Shown here piece by piece: positions 9,435 through 19,852 of a stretch of DNA of 64,000 nt (positions are counted from its first letter, which is position 1; each line of letters opens with the position of its first letter). This DNA comes from JAUIIK01 sp963745675 (GTDB lineage: Bacteria; Chloroflexota; Chloroflexia; Thermomicrobiales; CFX8), in contig CAVUYM010000020.1 of the NCBI GenBank assembly GCA_963745675.1, forward strand, positions 179,706 to 243,705, given 5' to 3'. The translations under genes and the position numbers were made by a program. Under the pieces are notes generated by a model. It was not told where the DNA came from, searched no databases, and saw only the letters and a program-made list of their open reading frames with translations.

Positions 9435-11837
9435 TCAGGCTTCGGGAGATTCGGTCTTGGGCAGCAATTCGCTCTGGAGGGCGGTGGCGACAGCGGCGGT
9501 GCGGCTGTTGACGCCGAGCTTGTTGAAGATGTTCGAGACGTGGCCTTGAGCAGTGCGCGGGCTGATGAAAAGCACTTCGGCGATCTCGCGGTCGGTTAGG
9601 CCATCGACCAGCAGTTGGAGGACTTCAAGCTCGCGTGGAGAGAGCGGGCTCTCGCTCGTCTCACTCGATGTCTTCGTGGCGGGGTGTTTTTCGGTGGCGA
9701 CCAACGTCTCCAGCGACGCCGCGACGGCTTCATCCCAGGACATACTTCGTCCCTCGGCCCAGAGCCGCTCGAAGGTTTCGGGGTCGAGTGCGGTCATCGC
9801 TTCGGTGCGAGCGCGTCGCCAGGAGAAATCGTCGGCAAATCTATGAGTCGTTGCCAGCGGCTCATTAAGTGCTTCCGCTGCTCCCAATAGCACCGCCGCT
9901 CGATCAGGCCAGCCAAGCATCGCCGCGCTGTCAGCGATGTCTGGCAACGTGCGCGTTACCCGCCAGCGGTCGCCAAATTCTTCCCAGATTCTAAGGCTCT
10001 CCTGATACAGCGGCGCGGCGCTCGCGAAGTCCCCGGCATCGCTTGCAAAGCGCCCTTGCCGGTTCAGGCAGATCGCGATTGCCCAGGCAAACCCGGTTTC
10101 ACGGGCAAAGGTCAACCCCTCCGCGACCATCTCCTGGGCGCGGTCAGTGTCACCCCGGCGGTGAACGACGAGCGAATGCAGCGACAAAAGCATACTCAGC
10201 CAGAGGCGATCGTTCTGTTCGCGGAACATCGTCAATGCTTCCGTGAAGTACGATTCCGCCTGTTCAAATTCCCCCATCGTGTCGAGTACATCTCCCAGGT
10301 GGTAAGTGGCAATCGCCGCGGTCTTTTGATCACCGACTTCCTGTGCCATCGAGAGACTTTGCTCAGTCAGTTCCAGCGATCTGGGGAAGTTGCTGAGCGC
10401 TTGATTCAGGAGGCCCTCGAAGCAGAGTGCGAGTGCAAGCCATGGGGACGGTTCGGGGCCCGACCGCTGTCTGAGTTGCTCGAACCAGTCGCGTGCCTCG
10501 ATGAAGTAGCTGCGGTAGAACCAGCAAAAGGCGCAAGCGTTTGCAAGCTGGAGACCTGTATCGATTGATCCCTGGGCGATCAGCCAGCGTAGCGTCGCGC
10601 GTATGTTTTCTAGCTCAACTTCGAAACGGTCGAGCAGCGCAGAGGCTTCCGGCCCGAACATGCGGCGCTCGATCTCGCCCATCGATTCGCAGACCCAATC
10701 GGCGTGTCTCGATCGTGCGTCGTTTTCGTGCTCTCCCTCTTGCAATTGCTCGATTCCGAACTCCCGTACAGTTTCGAGCATCAGGAAGCGTGGCGTTGCA
10801 TCGGTCAGCTCAATCCTCCGTAGGAGGCTATTGTTCGTCAGCGTGGCGATTCCGGATAGCACGTCGTACTTATCGCCGCAGACCGCCTCAGCCGCTTCGA
10901 GAGTGAAGCCACCGGCAAATACTGCGATCTGCTGGAATAGCTCTTGTTCTTCGGGCTCGAGAAGCTCGTAACTCCATGCGATCGCGGCGCGCATCGTTTG
11001 GAGTCGCGGAGGCAGATTGCGGGCTCCGCCGCTGAGAATGTCCAGACTGCGCGAGAGGCGTGTCAGCAGCGCCTCGGGAGAGAGTATCTTCGTACGGGCG
11101 GCGGCGAGCTCAATCGCCAGCGGTAATCCGTCCAGACGGCGACAGACGTTGACGATGGCCAGGCCGTTGCCCTCCGATATCTCGAAGTCCGGTCGGGCGG
11201 CACGAGCTCGCTGGACAAAGAGCTGAATCGCGTCATAGCGGTTCAATTCGTCAAGATTCAGATTACGCCAGGTTCGCCCTGGTCCTGATTCTGGGAGACT
11301 GAGCGGCGGCACCGGAAATTCATGCTCCCCCTGAATGTTCAACACGATCCTGCTGGTGGTCAGTACTTTGAGGCGGGGGCAGTTCGCCAAAAGCTGGGCC
11401 ACTGCTGGCGCAGCTGCAACGATCTGATCGAAGTTGTCGAGGACTAATAGCATTCTGCGTTCGCCCAGAAGCTGATGCAGGATCGACTGCGGTGATTCAC
11501 CGCCGGACGCAAGCACATGAAACTCTCTGGCGATTGTTGGGATCAAGTCCCCAGGATCGGAAATCGGAGCAAGTTCGAGGAAGTAGATGCCGTCCGGAAA
11601 TTCAGGCTCGACCAGAGTTGCGATCTCGATGGCGAGGCGGGTCTTGCCAGCTCCGCCAGGTCCCGTCAGCGTGAGCAGGCGCACGTCCTCGCGGGTGAGC
11701 AATGCGACGGCGCCCGCGAGCTCCGATTCGCGTCCAATGAATGGCGTGAGCGGCATCGGGAGATGAGTACGCGCGCCGATGGAAGCCGCCGGGCTGGGGT
11801 GGTGAGAATCAGATTGTGCGAGCGTGTTGGCTGGCAT
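9435..11837 (-). CDS. LuxR-type transcriptional regulator with ATPase and TPR region (copy C)
   Basis: An intact 800-residue member of the tandem trio and the first in transcription order. Walker A GPGGAGKT lies at residues 59-66, and Walker B reads MLLVLDNFDQ. The helical middle segment resembles TPRs, and the C-terminal LuxR helix-turn-helix contains TDREIAEVLFISPRT. Copies start at 6783, 9352 and 11837, a period of about 2.5 kb, as expected from repeated tandem duplication. It stops 82 bases upstream of copy B. The 88 bases before its start show no clear promoter. The effector is unknown. Confidence 0.93.
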   Translation of the reverse strand: MPANTLAQSDSHHPSPAASIGARTHLPMPLTPFIGRESELAGAVALLTREDVRLLTLTGPGGAGKTRLAIEIATLVEPEFPDGIYFLELAPISDPGDLIPTIAREFHVLASGGESPQSILHQLLGERRMLLVLDNFDQIVAAAPAVAQLLANCPRLKVLTTSRIVLNIQGEHEFPVPPLSLPESGPGRTWRNLNLDELNRYDAIQLFVQRARAARPDFEISEGNGLAIVNVCRRLDGLPLAIELAAARTKILSPEALLTRLSRSLDILSGGARNLPPRLQTMRAAIAWSYELLEPEEQELFQQIAVFAGGFTLEAAEAVCGDKYDVLSGIATLTNNSLLRRIELTDATPRFLMLETVREFGIEQLQEGEHENDARSRHADWVCESMGEIERRMFGPEASALLDRFEVELENIRATLRWLIAQGSIDTGLQLANACAFCWFYRSYFIEARDWFEQLRQRSGPEPSPWLALALCFEGLLNQALSNFPRSLELTEQSLSMAQEVGDQKTAAIATYHLGDVLDTMGEFEQAESYFTEALTMFREQNDRLWLSMLLSLHSLVVHRRGDTDRAQEMVAEGLTFARETGFAWAIAICLNRQGRFASDAGDFASAAPLYQESLRIWEEFGDRWRVTRTLPDIADSAAMLGWPDRAAVLLGAAEALNEPLATTHRFADDFSWRRARTEAMTALDPETFERLWAEGRSMSWDEAVAASLETLVATEKHPATKTSSETSESPLSPRELEVLQLLVDGLTDREIAEVLFISPRTAQGHVSNIFNKLGVNSRTAAVATALQSELLPKTESPEA

Positions 11838-11925
11838 GTACGGCTGCGCCTCCTGCTTGGGAGAACCACTCCGACGCCATCATGCGCTGCTTTCACAATC
11901 GAGTCAACATTCGTGTAGCCAGCTG

Positions 11926-12735
11926 CTAACGGCAATGGTCCGGCGCGACCTGCCTGTCGAGAAATGGCTGTACATGAGGCACAACGAGGTCGCCACGAAT
12001 ATAGAGCTTGAAGTGGTCGGCATCCGGGATCTCAAGGTACTGACCCTGGGTGAGACACCCGGCCGCTTTCTTCGCTTGGCGACCGGCGTAGCGCTCGTCG
12101 TTGTCGCCGGAAATGAGCAGCACCGGCATCAACATCTGTTCTAGCGCGTCGTCGAAGCGGAGCGAACGGATGTCCCGTGATGATGGCGCGCTCATCAATG
12201 CCCGAAGCGCGAGCGGATCGTTTTGGAGGCCGCGCTCGCGGAATTCGGCGGGCCATGGACCGACCCTGCTTTCGGACCAGCTGATGTAGGTTTCCATACC
12301 CTGATCGAGGTAGTCGAACATCTCCCCGAAGCGCTCGCCAACTCCCTGTGGTGGTGGAAAGGGTTGCGCCCCGCCGATGATCATCGACGTGAAACGCTGG
12401 GGCGCGTACTTGCCGAGTGCCCAGCCGATCATCCCTCCGAATGAGTAGCCGTAATAGTGTGCTTGCTCGATGCCGAGATCGTCCAGCACCGCGACGACGT
12501 CAAGCGCCGCGATCTCCAGTCCGTATCGGGCGGGATCATGGGGCTTGTCGCTGGCTCCGTGTCCGCGCGCGTCGAACATGATCAGCCGGTAGGCGTTTCG
12601 CAGCGCGTCGACGAACCCGAAGGTCCACCAGTCGCGATGACTACCGGTGAAGCCGTGGTGGAGGATGAGCGGCGGCCCATCCCCCTCGGTGACATAGTGA
12701 ATCCGGATGCCGTCAGGCGCAGATGCGTAGGGCAT
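11926..12735 (-). CDS. Alpha/beta-fold hydrolase
   Basis: A 269-residue soluble hydrolase with a full catalytic triad: nucleophile S98 in GYSFGG, acid D211 in SGDND and base H241 in DADHF. The oxyanion region HHGFTGS lies near residue 26. Family members hydrolyse esters, lactones, epoxides or C-C bonds, and nothing in the sequence picks one. It starts 13 bases after the acyl-CoA ligase stop on the same strand, so the two are probably co-transcribed and may act on the same acyl compound. The ATG at 12735 has GAGAGGAT upstream. There is no signal peptide, so it is cytoplasmic. Confidence 0.9.
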   Translation of the reverse strand: MPYASAPDGIRIHYVTEGDGPPLILHHGFTGSHRDWWTFGFVDALRNAYRLIMFDARGHGASDKPHDPARYGLEIAALDVVAVLDDLGIEQAHYYGYSFGGMIGWALGKYAPQRFTSMIIGGAQPFPPPQGVGERFGEMFDYLDQGMETYISWSESRVGPWPAEFRERGLQNDPLALRALMSAPSSRDIRSLRFDDALEQMLMPVLLISGDNDERYAGRQAKKAAGCLTQGQYLEIPDADHFKLYIRGDLVVPHVQPFLDRQVAPDHCR

Positions 12736-12748
12736 CAGTTCGATCCTC

Positions 12749-14286
12749 TCAGACGGCGACGGCCGCGCGTTCGCGCTCGATCAGCTCGCGGCGGAGGATC
12801 TTCCCTGACGGATTCTTCGGGATGGCGTCGATGAACTCGACCAGGCGGATCTTCTTGTAGGGTGCGACCCGCTCGGCGACGTAGTCGATGATCTCCTGCT
12901 CGCTCAGGTCGCTCTCGGTGACGATGAACGCCTTCGGCAGCTCGCCGGCTGCTTCGTCCGGGCTGCCGATGACGGCGGCGTCGAGGATCTCGGGATGACC
13001 TTTGAGGACGTCTTCGAGTTCGGCTGGCGCAACCTGGTAAGGCCTTGTACTTGATCAGCTCCTTGAGCCGGTCGACGATGTAGAAGTAGCCGTCCTCGTC
13101 GGCATAGCCGATGTCGCCGGTCCGCAGCCAGCCATCCGGCGTGATTGTGATCGCCGTGGCGTCGGGCCGGTTGAGATAGCCCTTCATCACCTGTGGTCCG
13201 CGCACCCAGATCTCGCCCTGCTCGTTGTAGCCGAGCTCATCGCCGGTTGCGGTATCAACGATCTTGCCTTCGGTGTTGGGAATCAGCGGCCCGGTTGAAC
13301 CATGAATTATCCGGTCCGGTGGAGTGAGATGGGTGACTGGACTGGCCTCGGTCATCCCGTAGACCTCGCATAGTTTGCACCGGAAGCGCTCCGTGAAAAG
13401 CTCTCCGAGTTCTCGACCGACAGGCGCTGCTCCTGAGACAACACAAGTGAGACTCGACAGGTCGTAGTTGTCGACGCGCGGATCCTTTGTCATCGCCAGT
13501 AGAATCGGCGGCACCCAGACTGTCTGAGTTACGCGATACTGCTCGACACAATGCAACACCTGCTCAAGATCGAAGCGGGGTAGGAGGACCGTCGTTGAAC
13601 CTGCGGCGAAGCCGATGTGGGCAAACGCGCCGAGACCGGCCAAGTGATATAGCGGCAGTGCGTTGAGAAGAACGTCGTCCTCGTGCCAGATATCCGTTCC
13701 GATACTCTGGCAGATGTTGGCGACGATGGCCTGATGAGACAACATCACTGCCTTAGGTAGACCAGTTGTGCCGCTCGATGATGGCAGCAGGCAGACGTCT
13801 TTCGGATTCAGATCCACTGGTGGTTCAGTTGCGGTGCTTCTGGATCAGCGCTTCAAACGGCGTCGCTCCCGGCGCCTCTCCAAATACGATGACTTCTCGA
13901 AGATTCGTTGACGATCTGGCGTCCTCAATTCGGTCGATCTGATCGGGCGAGGTGACGATCATGACAGCGCCAGTATCTGCGAGTTGTCGTTCGAGTTCAT
14001 GGCTCGTATAGAGAGGGTTAACCGTCGTTACGATGCCTCCGGCCAGTAACGCACCATAATAGGCGATCGGCCAGTCAAAGGTGTTTGGGCTGTAGAGTGC
14101 GACAACCTCTCCAGGTTGGAGACCGAGAGACGCATAGGCTGCCGACACTCGGCGGCTGGCTTCGATCACCTCGCCGAATGTGCGCCTCGCGCCCGTCTCG
14201 CCGTCGATGAACGCGATCTTCTCTGGTCGCTGAGATGCCTCATGGAAAAGATAATTCCGGTAGTGATACATCGGTAGGAATTTCAA
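12749..14286 (-). CDS. AMP-forming acyl-CoA ligase (4CL/long-chain type), two frame breaks
   Basis: Adenylates a carboxylic acid and transfers it to CoA. The gene is complete but split by two frame changes. Part one (14286 to about 13835) is the N-terminal domain. Part two has the AMP-binding P-loop SSSGTTGLPKAV, the YGMTEASPV motif and the adenine/ribose-binding WLRTGDIGYADEDGYF. After the second break (about 13045) a third frame gives VAPAELED and ends in NPSGKILRREL, the C-terminal lid with the catalytic lysine. Removing one base at each break restores about 510 residues, the normal family length. The start may be TTG 14286 or ATG 14271. The order of motifs fits 4-coumarate- or medium/long-chain-CoA ligases; the acid is unknown. 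Confidence 0.85.
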
Positions 14287-14465
14287 CCATCTGGAAAGGA
14301 CTCTGGTAAATCACCATGTCGCTTTGCCCTTCCTGGCGAACCTGTGGTCGGCGCGCAGTCGAGCGCTGCGAACCGTCTGTAATGACTGTAGTTCCAGTCT
14401 GATGGATGAGCGGCACCGGCGCATCGTGAGCCTTACGTATTCGCAAGATCCATCGCCCAGATGCG

Positions 14466-14477
14466 TAGGTCTACCTA
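14466..14477. promoter_or_regulatory. TAGGT-CT-ACCTA palindrome
   Basis: Perfect 12-bp palindrome TAGGTCTACCTA just after the stop of the broken regulator and about 180 bases upstream of the acyl-CoA ligase. It shares the TAGGT/ACCTA half-sites with the repeat at 3157-3184. Possible LuxR-type operator, by analogy only. Confidence 0.3.
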
Positions 14478-14483
14478 TGTCGG

Positions 14484-17450
14484 TCAGCGGATAAGTTCAA
14501 GCTCCGTGGCCCGTACGGCGGCGGCTGTCCGAGTGTTGACGTCGAGCTTGTTGAAGATCGAGCGTAGGTGCTGGCCGACTGTGCGTGGGCTAATGAAGAG
14601 TTTTTCGCCAATTTGGCGGTCGGTTTGTCCTTTTGCGACGTGTCGTAGGACTTCGATCTCCGGTCACTTAAGCCAAGCCTCGTTGGGCGCGTCTCGCGAT
14701 CGAGCTGCGGCAGATGTCCGAGACCGTCTTCAGGCGTTAGCGCTGGTTTCGCCCAGGCGTTCCAGCGTGCCTGTGCGTGATCCAAGCTGATTCGCGCTCA
14801 GCAAATGTTTCCCGGCTGCAAGATGTAGCTCGGCCATGGCGATCTCGGTCAGTGCGCGTTCATAGGGAGCCTCGCAGTCGCGCGCAAGCTGTAGGGCAAC
14901 ATGCAGAGATTCCTCGGCGTGGCTGAAGTTGGCTAGTCTCAACTGTGCTTCGCCCATTGCGCGGTGAGCCTGGAGCAGAGCGAGGGGCTGGCGTGGCTGC
15001 TCTGCGCGGACGGTAGCTTGTGTTGCGTAGGCCGCAGCCGTTTCTGGGCTTCCGGCCAGCAAGTGATAGCGGGATTCCAGACGAGGTGTTCGGCCCGTCC
15101 AAGGACACGTTCACTCCAGGTGAGCCATCTGTCGTTCGCATCGATCCACTCCCTGGCAGTGTCCAAGTCCCCCATATCCATGGCCAGACTGGCGGCGGTG
15201 CGTTGGAGCTCCAGCGCGGTAGCGTAAAAGAATCGCGATCTCCCGGGATTCGTAGTTGGCTGAGTTGGAAATCCTCTGCAAATGAACTCCCAAGCTCGTT
15301 CAACCAGCCCAGTTCTGCCAAAGATATTCTGCGATGGCGCGTGAGCCATGAACAAGAATACGACGGACAAATTGGATCCTTGATCTGCATCCTCAATCTC
15401 TCGAAGTCCGATCCCAATTGACCGTCTAATAAATAGATCGGTGCGAGACAGATGTCAGGTGGATCGTCTGATCGCGTGGATCAATTCACGCTGGCTCCAG
15501 GCCGAAGCCTTTCGACGTTCTGATAGGCGAGCCTCTCTATCATCTAGCCTAGTACGGAAGATTGTCACAATAAGAGTTCGTAACGGACACTTCGCCGGAG
15601 TGAAATCGCTGGTTTAGAGATCCTGAAAGGCATCGTGGATCGGCTGAATGCGCTGGACTGCTTCATCTGGTTGACCTAGTGCCGAAAGTGCGATTCCTGC
15701 ACCCCAATGGAGAACCGCTGCGTGGCGACGCTCTGAGCGGTGCGTCGACGGTGAGCCTCGCGAACGACCGCCTGCGTCATTTCGATCGCTCCTCGATAGC
15801 GCCCACGAGTGCGTACCAGATAGCCATCTGTTCGCCGCGAGCGACCGTAGTCAACACGAGCCCTCGACGCATCGGCTGTCAAGCAATGCGAAGCTCATCT
15901 TCGTGGCCAGTGTCGTCGATCAGGTCGATACCATCCAGTAGCATCTTCGTCAGCCATTCTGGCCCGGCAAAAACACGAGCAGATCCCACGATTCCGAATG
16001 GCGACGGCCTCAGGCGGATCGTCATCGGCGATATCAGCGATCTGTTCCGCTTCTTCAGCATAACGGACACCCGCATGCGGATCGGCATAGCGAACCGCTT
16101 GAGCGAGTTGAACAAGGAGCCAGCCTTGCTCCTCGTCGTCTCCGGCAGAAGTTCCAGCGCCGCTTCGTAGCGCGATAACGCTGTCTGAAGGGAATACGCC
16201 TGGTAGTAGGCGCGGTCGCCGGCCTTGATGAGCCATTCGCCCGCGCGCGGGTCTCCGGCTTGCTGGAGGTGGTGGGCGACGGCGTCGGGGTCCGGATCGT
16301 CGCTGGCGAGCAGTGCTTCGGCGACCTGTGTGTGGAGGATGCGGCGGCGGGGTGGGAGGATTTCTTCGTAGAGCGCCTCGCGGATAAGGGCGTGGCGGAA
16401 TGAGAGATTGGCGGCCATCGTCAACAGGTCGATAAGCGACACAGTCGCGATGAGCGACACCGTCGAAGCCTCTTCAGCAATGTCCAGGGCTCTTGTATCT
16501 GATAGCCCGGCCAGCCCCTTCCAGAGTTCAATCTCAACGTGCTGGCCGATGATCGAGGCCAGGCCGAGCGCCTCGCGGGCTCTCAGCGAGATACGTCCAA
16601 TGCGAGTCTCGAGCACCTGCCGCAGCAGGACCGGCACGCCGACATCCTCAAGATCTCCAAGCTCCCACGAATCGTCTCCAGCGCGGAGGACTCCGTTTGT
16701 CTCCAACTCGCGCAGGATCTCACCGGCGAAAAATGGATTGCCCTCTGCGTGATGTTGGAGATAGGTCGTAAGTCGTTGTCTGTCGGTGGTGCTGAGCGAA
16801 TAAGCGCGGCCAATCCACTCTTCGATCGCTCTTTCGTCCAGCGGCTGGAGATCGAGGCGTTCGGGTTGGGACTCGCGAATGATCGCTGGCAGCAATGTGT
16901 AGAGTGCGTGTCCTGGCGCGATCTCGTCAGCGCGATAGGTCGCCACGATCAGAACGGGGATATCGGAAACAGAGCGGCCGAGAAAGCGCAGGAAATCGAG
17001 GCTGGCTCGGTCCGCCCAGTGCATATCTTCGAGGATGAGGAGGACGGGCTGGTTGGCGGAGAGCTTGCTGAAGAGTTCCAATCCCCAGCCGAAGAGCTGG
17101 TCGCCCCGTCCTGGGGACTCATCGTCATCCACGCCACTGAGAATTTCGGATAGCGAGGGTAAGCCGTCGACTCTCGGGCTCTCCCGGATCACCTCCAGCC
17201 AGGGGCCGTAGGGTGGGGTTGTCGATAGATCGTAGCAGTGGCCGGAGAGTACCAGCGCGCGCCGCTCAGCTGCGTCGCGCGCGAGGTCGCGGACAAGGGT
17301 CGTCTTGCCAATGCCTGCCTCGCCGCTGACAAGGACGAGCCTGCCGCAGCCGTCGAGAGCCTGTTTCAGGCAGGATGCCAGACGTTGTCGCTCGGCGTCG
17401 CGCCCGACGATGATCGGCTGGCTGGTTGGGGGGCTTGCGGCCACGGACAA
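14484..17450 (-). pseudogene. LuxR-family regulator with AAA_16 ATPase domain, multiply frame-broken (copy D)
   Basis: Remnant or badly sequenced copy of an about 950-residue ATP-binding regulator. The first 440 codons (17450 to about 16130) are clean: IVGRDAERQRL, Walker A SGEAGIGKT, Walker B LLILEDMHWAD and the HAEGNPFF motif typical of AAA_16/AfsR-like regulators. From 16130 to 14480 the coding signal hops between all three minus frames and meets stops, giving TPR-like pieces such as LGQPDEAVQRI and GDLDTAREWIDA. The end is a good LuxR helix-turn-helix with LFISPRTVGQH, stopping at 14484. It belongs to a different subfamily from copies A-C. At least five breaks in 1.6 kb suggest a true pseudogene, though the window's general indel problem leaves some doubt. 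Confidence 0.75.
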
Positions 17451-17533
17451 TAGCCCATCCTGAAACTAACTTGTTCGACCTACTGATTTTCGTCCCGATC
17501 CCGCCGCGTTGTCAACCGGGAGCCGCATTCGGC

Positions 17534-19381
17534 CTAGCTGTCCATGACAGCACGCAACAGGAATGCCTCGCTACGCTTGGCGTCGTCGACGACGGACGAG
17601 ATCTTCTTGAAGCCGTGGCCCTCGCCTTCGTAGACCTTGTATTCGACGTCCTTACCGGCCTTTTCCAGCGCCGCGACCATGTTGTCCATCTCGGAGCGGT
17701 GACAGACGATGTCGATGTCGCCCTGGAGGATCAGCATCGGCCCGCGCACATCGTCGACGAAATTGATCGCCGAGCGGTCGTCGTAGAGTTCGGATAGTTC
17801 ACCGCCGGTGCCGCCCATCAGCTTGGAGAGGTAGTAGCGCTCGAAGACCCAGGTCTTCTCGTGGAACGTCTTCAGATTGCTGATGCCGAAGCGGGCGATG
17901 CCGGCTTTGAAGAAGTTCGGCGCCTTCGTCATGCAGATCAAGGTGCTATAGCCGCCTGCTGAGCCGCCGGTGGCAACAACGCGACCCGGATTGACCGCAC
18001 CACGTGCGATGACCGCCTTTGCGCCGGTCACGTTGTCGTCGAGATCGCCGCCGCCCCAGTCGCCGTAGAGCTTCTCCATGAAGGTGCGCCCGTAGCCCTT
18101 GGAGCCGCGGTAGTTGGGAACGAGGACGAGATAACCCTGCTGGACGAGCTGCTGGATCCAGGGCTGCCAGTTTTTCGATGCTGCACCGACCGGGCCGCCG
18201 TGGATATGGACCATCAACGGGTGTTTCCCAGGGCGGATCTCTTCGGGTTCGAAGAGCATCCCCGAAACCTTCAACCCGTCCGACGCCTCCCAGGAGATCA
18301 CCTCCGGCAGTGCTAGATCGCCGCCCAGGACTGCTCCGGTCGCGCTCTGGGTGAGCTGGCGGCGCTCGCCGTCGAGGTTGATGACCCAGAGATCGGCGGG
18401 TAGTACAGGAGACTCGAAGACGGATAGCAGTTGGTCGTCATCGAGCCAGGCCAGGTCGCTATGGACGCCGGTCTCATTCGTGATCTGGCGCGTTTTGCCA
18501 CCTTCCCAGATCCAGATCTGATGCTCGCAGTCGCTATTCCGGAGGTAGGCGATCTTCTTGCCATCGGGCGACCAGACAGGACGGTAGTGGTCGTGATTCT
18601 CGCTTACCAGCGCTTCCGCGTCCGAGCCGTCGGCCTTCATGCGCCAGAGATTCAGGTATTCGCCGTCGCGGTCGGATACGTAGGCGATCCATTCTCCGTC
18701 GGGCGACCACTGGGACCAGTTGTTGGAGACCCGCTCTCCGCCGGAGATCTCCGTTGCCGAGCCGTGCGTGGCGTCCGAGACGACGATTGCGGTTTCGTCC
18801 CAGGGCATGTCGTAGTGCGGCCAAGTGGTCCACATTAGCTTGCCACCGCCCGGCGACCAGAGTGGGTTCGCGACGAACGCATCGTCATCTCGATCGCTCA
18901 TCTGACGCAACAATGTGCCGTCCAACGACGTGACAAAGATGTCGACCTGTTCGCCACGTTCGGCGACGAAGGCGAGCCGCGCGCCATCCGGCGAGACTGC
19001 TGGCGAATGATGGTTTCCAGCCGCCTCTTCGATCTGCTCGGCGGGGCCGCCGCTAGCCGGGACGCGATAGAGTTTGCCTTCGCTGGTAGAGGCGAAGATG
19101 ACCTGCTTGCTGTCGGGTGTCCAGGTCAGTGGAAAAGCCTGGCGCTGGCTGGGATCTGAGCCTTGAGGCAGGACGGCGTCGGAGAGCTGCACAGGCATCC
19201 CTCCAGCGGTGTCGACGACCCAGAGGTCGCTTCGACCGTCAAAGGTACGTATGTAGGCAACCTGCGTTCCATCGGGAGAGACGCTCGGCGCCTGGATGCG
19301 TGGGATAGTCGCCCAAGCTTCCGGATGGAGCGATGCGGTCCATCTGCCGGGTTCGTTGCTCCAGTGAGTTATCTTCGCCAT
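17534..19381 (-). CDS. S9-family prolyl oligopeptidase/acylaminoacyl peptidase-like
   Basis: Cytoplasmic serine peptidase of about 615 residues that cleaves short peptides. The N-terminal half is a beta-propeller built from WSPDG-type repeats. The C-terminal half is an alpha/beta hydrolase with nucleophile S474 in GGSAGG, acid in GDIDIV (near 555-557) and H589 in GEGHGF. The chosen start is the ATG at 19381, because AAAGGA lies about eight bases upstream. An in-frame ATG seven codons earlier lacks such a site. There is no signal peptide. It is transcribed away from the P-loop gene at 19853, leaving a 470-base divergent gap. Confidence 0.93.
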   Translation of the reverse strand: MAKITHWSNEPGRWTASLHPEAWATIPRIQAPSVSPDGTQVAYIRTFDGRSDLWVVDTAGGMPVQLSDAVLPQGSDPSQRQAFPLTWTPDSKQVIFASTSEGKLYRVPASGGPAEQIEEAAGNHHSPAVSPDGARLAFVAERGEQVDIFVTSLDGTLLRQMSDRDDDAFVANPLWSPGGGKLMWTTWPHYDMPWDETAIVVSDATHGSATEISGGERVSNNWSQWSPDGEWIAYVSDRDGEYLNLWRMKADGSDAEALVSENHDHYRPVWSPDGKKIAYLRNSDCEHQIWIWEGGKTRQITNETGVHSDLAWLDDDQLLSVFESPVLPADLWVINLDGERRQLTQSATGAVLGGDLALPEVISWEASDGLKVSGMLFEPEEIRPGKHPLMVHIHGGPVGAASKNWQPWIQQLVQQGYLVLVPNYRGSKGYGRTFMEKLYGDWGGGDLDDNVTGAKAVIARGAVNPGRVVATGGSAGGYSTLICMTKAPNFFKAGIARFGISNLKTFHEKTWVFERYYLSKLMGGTGGELSELYDDRSAINFVDDVRGPMLILQGDIDIVCHRSEMDNMVAALEKAGKDVEYKVYEGEGHGFKKISSVVDDAKRSEAFLLRAVMDS

Positions 19382-19504
19382 TTCGGAGATCCTTTCGGTC
19401 AATGCCGGTGTTGGGGCATCATAGCCGAATGGCGAGGTCAGAACTGCACGTTGGCTCGACTAACCTAGTGTTAGGCCAATTTCAGGATTCGAAGTGAAAA
19501 GGGG

Positions 19505-19533
19505 TTGACAGGCGGGCACTGTACGGTTAGTAT
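19505..19533 (+). promoter_or_regulatory. Sigma70-type promoter
   Basis: TTGACA (19505-19510), 17-base spacer, TAGTAT (19528-19533): a near-consensus promoter reading right. A palindrome TATGTACATA (19531-19540) overlaps the -10 and start region and could be an operator. The next recognisable gene on this strand starts at 19853, implying a leader of about 310 bases. Confidence 0.6.
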
Positions 19534-19852
19534 GTACATACGATCCCGATGAGTTGACGGATCGACGCACCGGAGCCGAACACAAGGAGTTCGGTCGAGG
19601 AGGCGGATCGGAGTCGAGAACCGGCTCCCGGCTATTCCAAACGGACGCACTCTTAGCGTCCGGGCCAGGAGACAGGCATCGAACCCGAATCGCAGGTAAG
19701 CGGAAACGCTCGCCAGTTCCTGAACCAAAAGCTTCCGTCGGAGTTCTTAGGAAATCCGCGTTGTGGCCCAGGTTCAACGTTCATGCGTCGATTCCTGACC
19801 GGCCCGTCGGGGTCGTATTCTTTAATCCACGTATTCGTTCCTGTCGTTTTCC

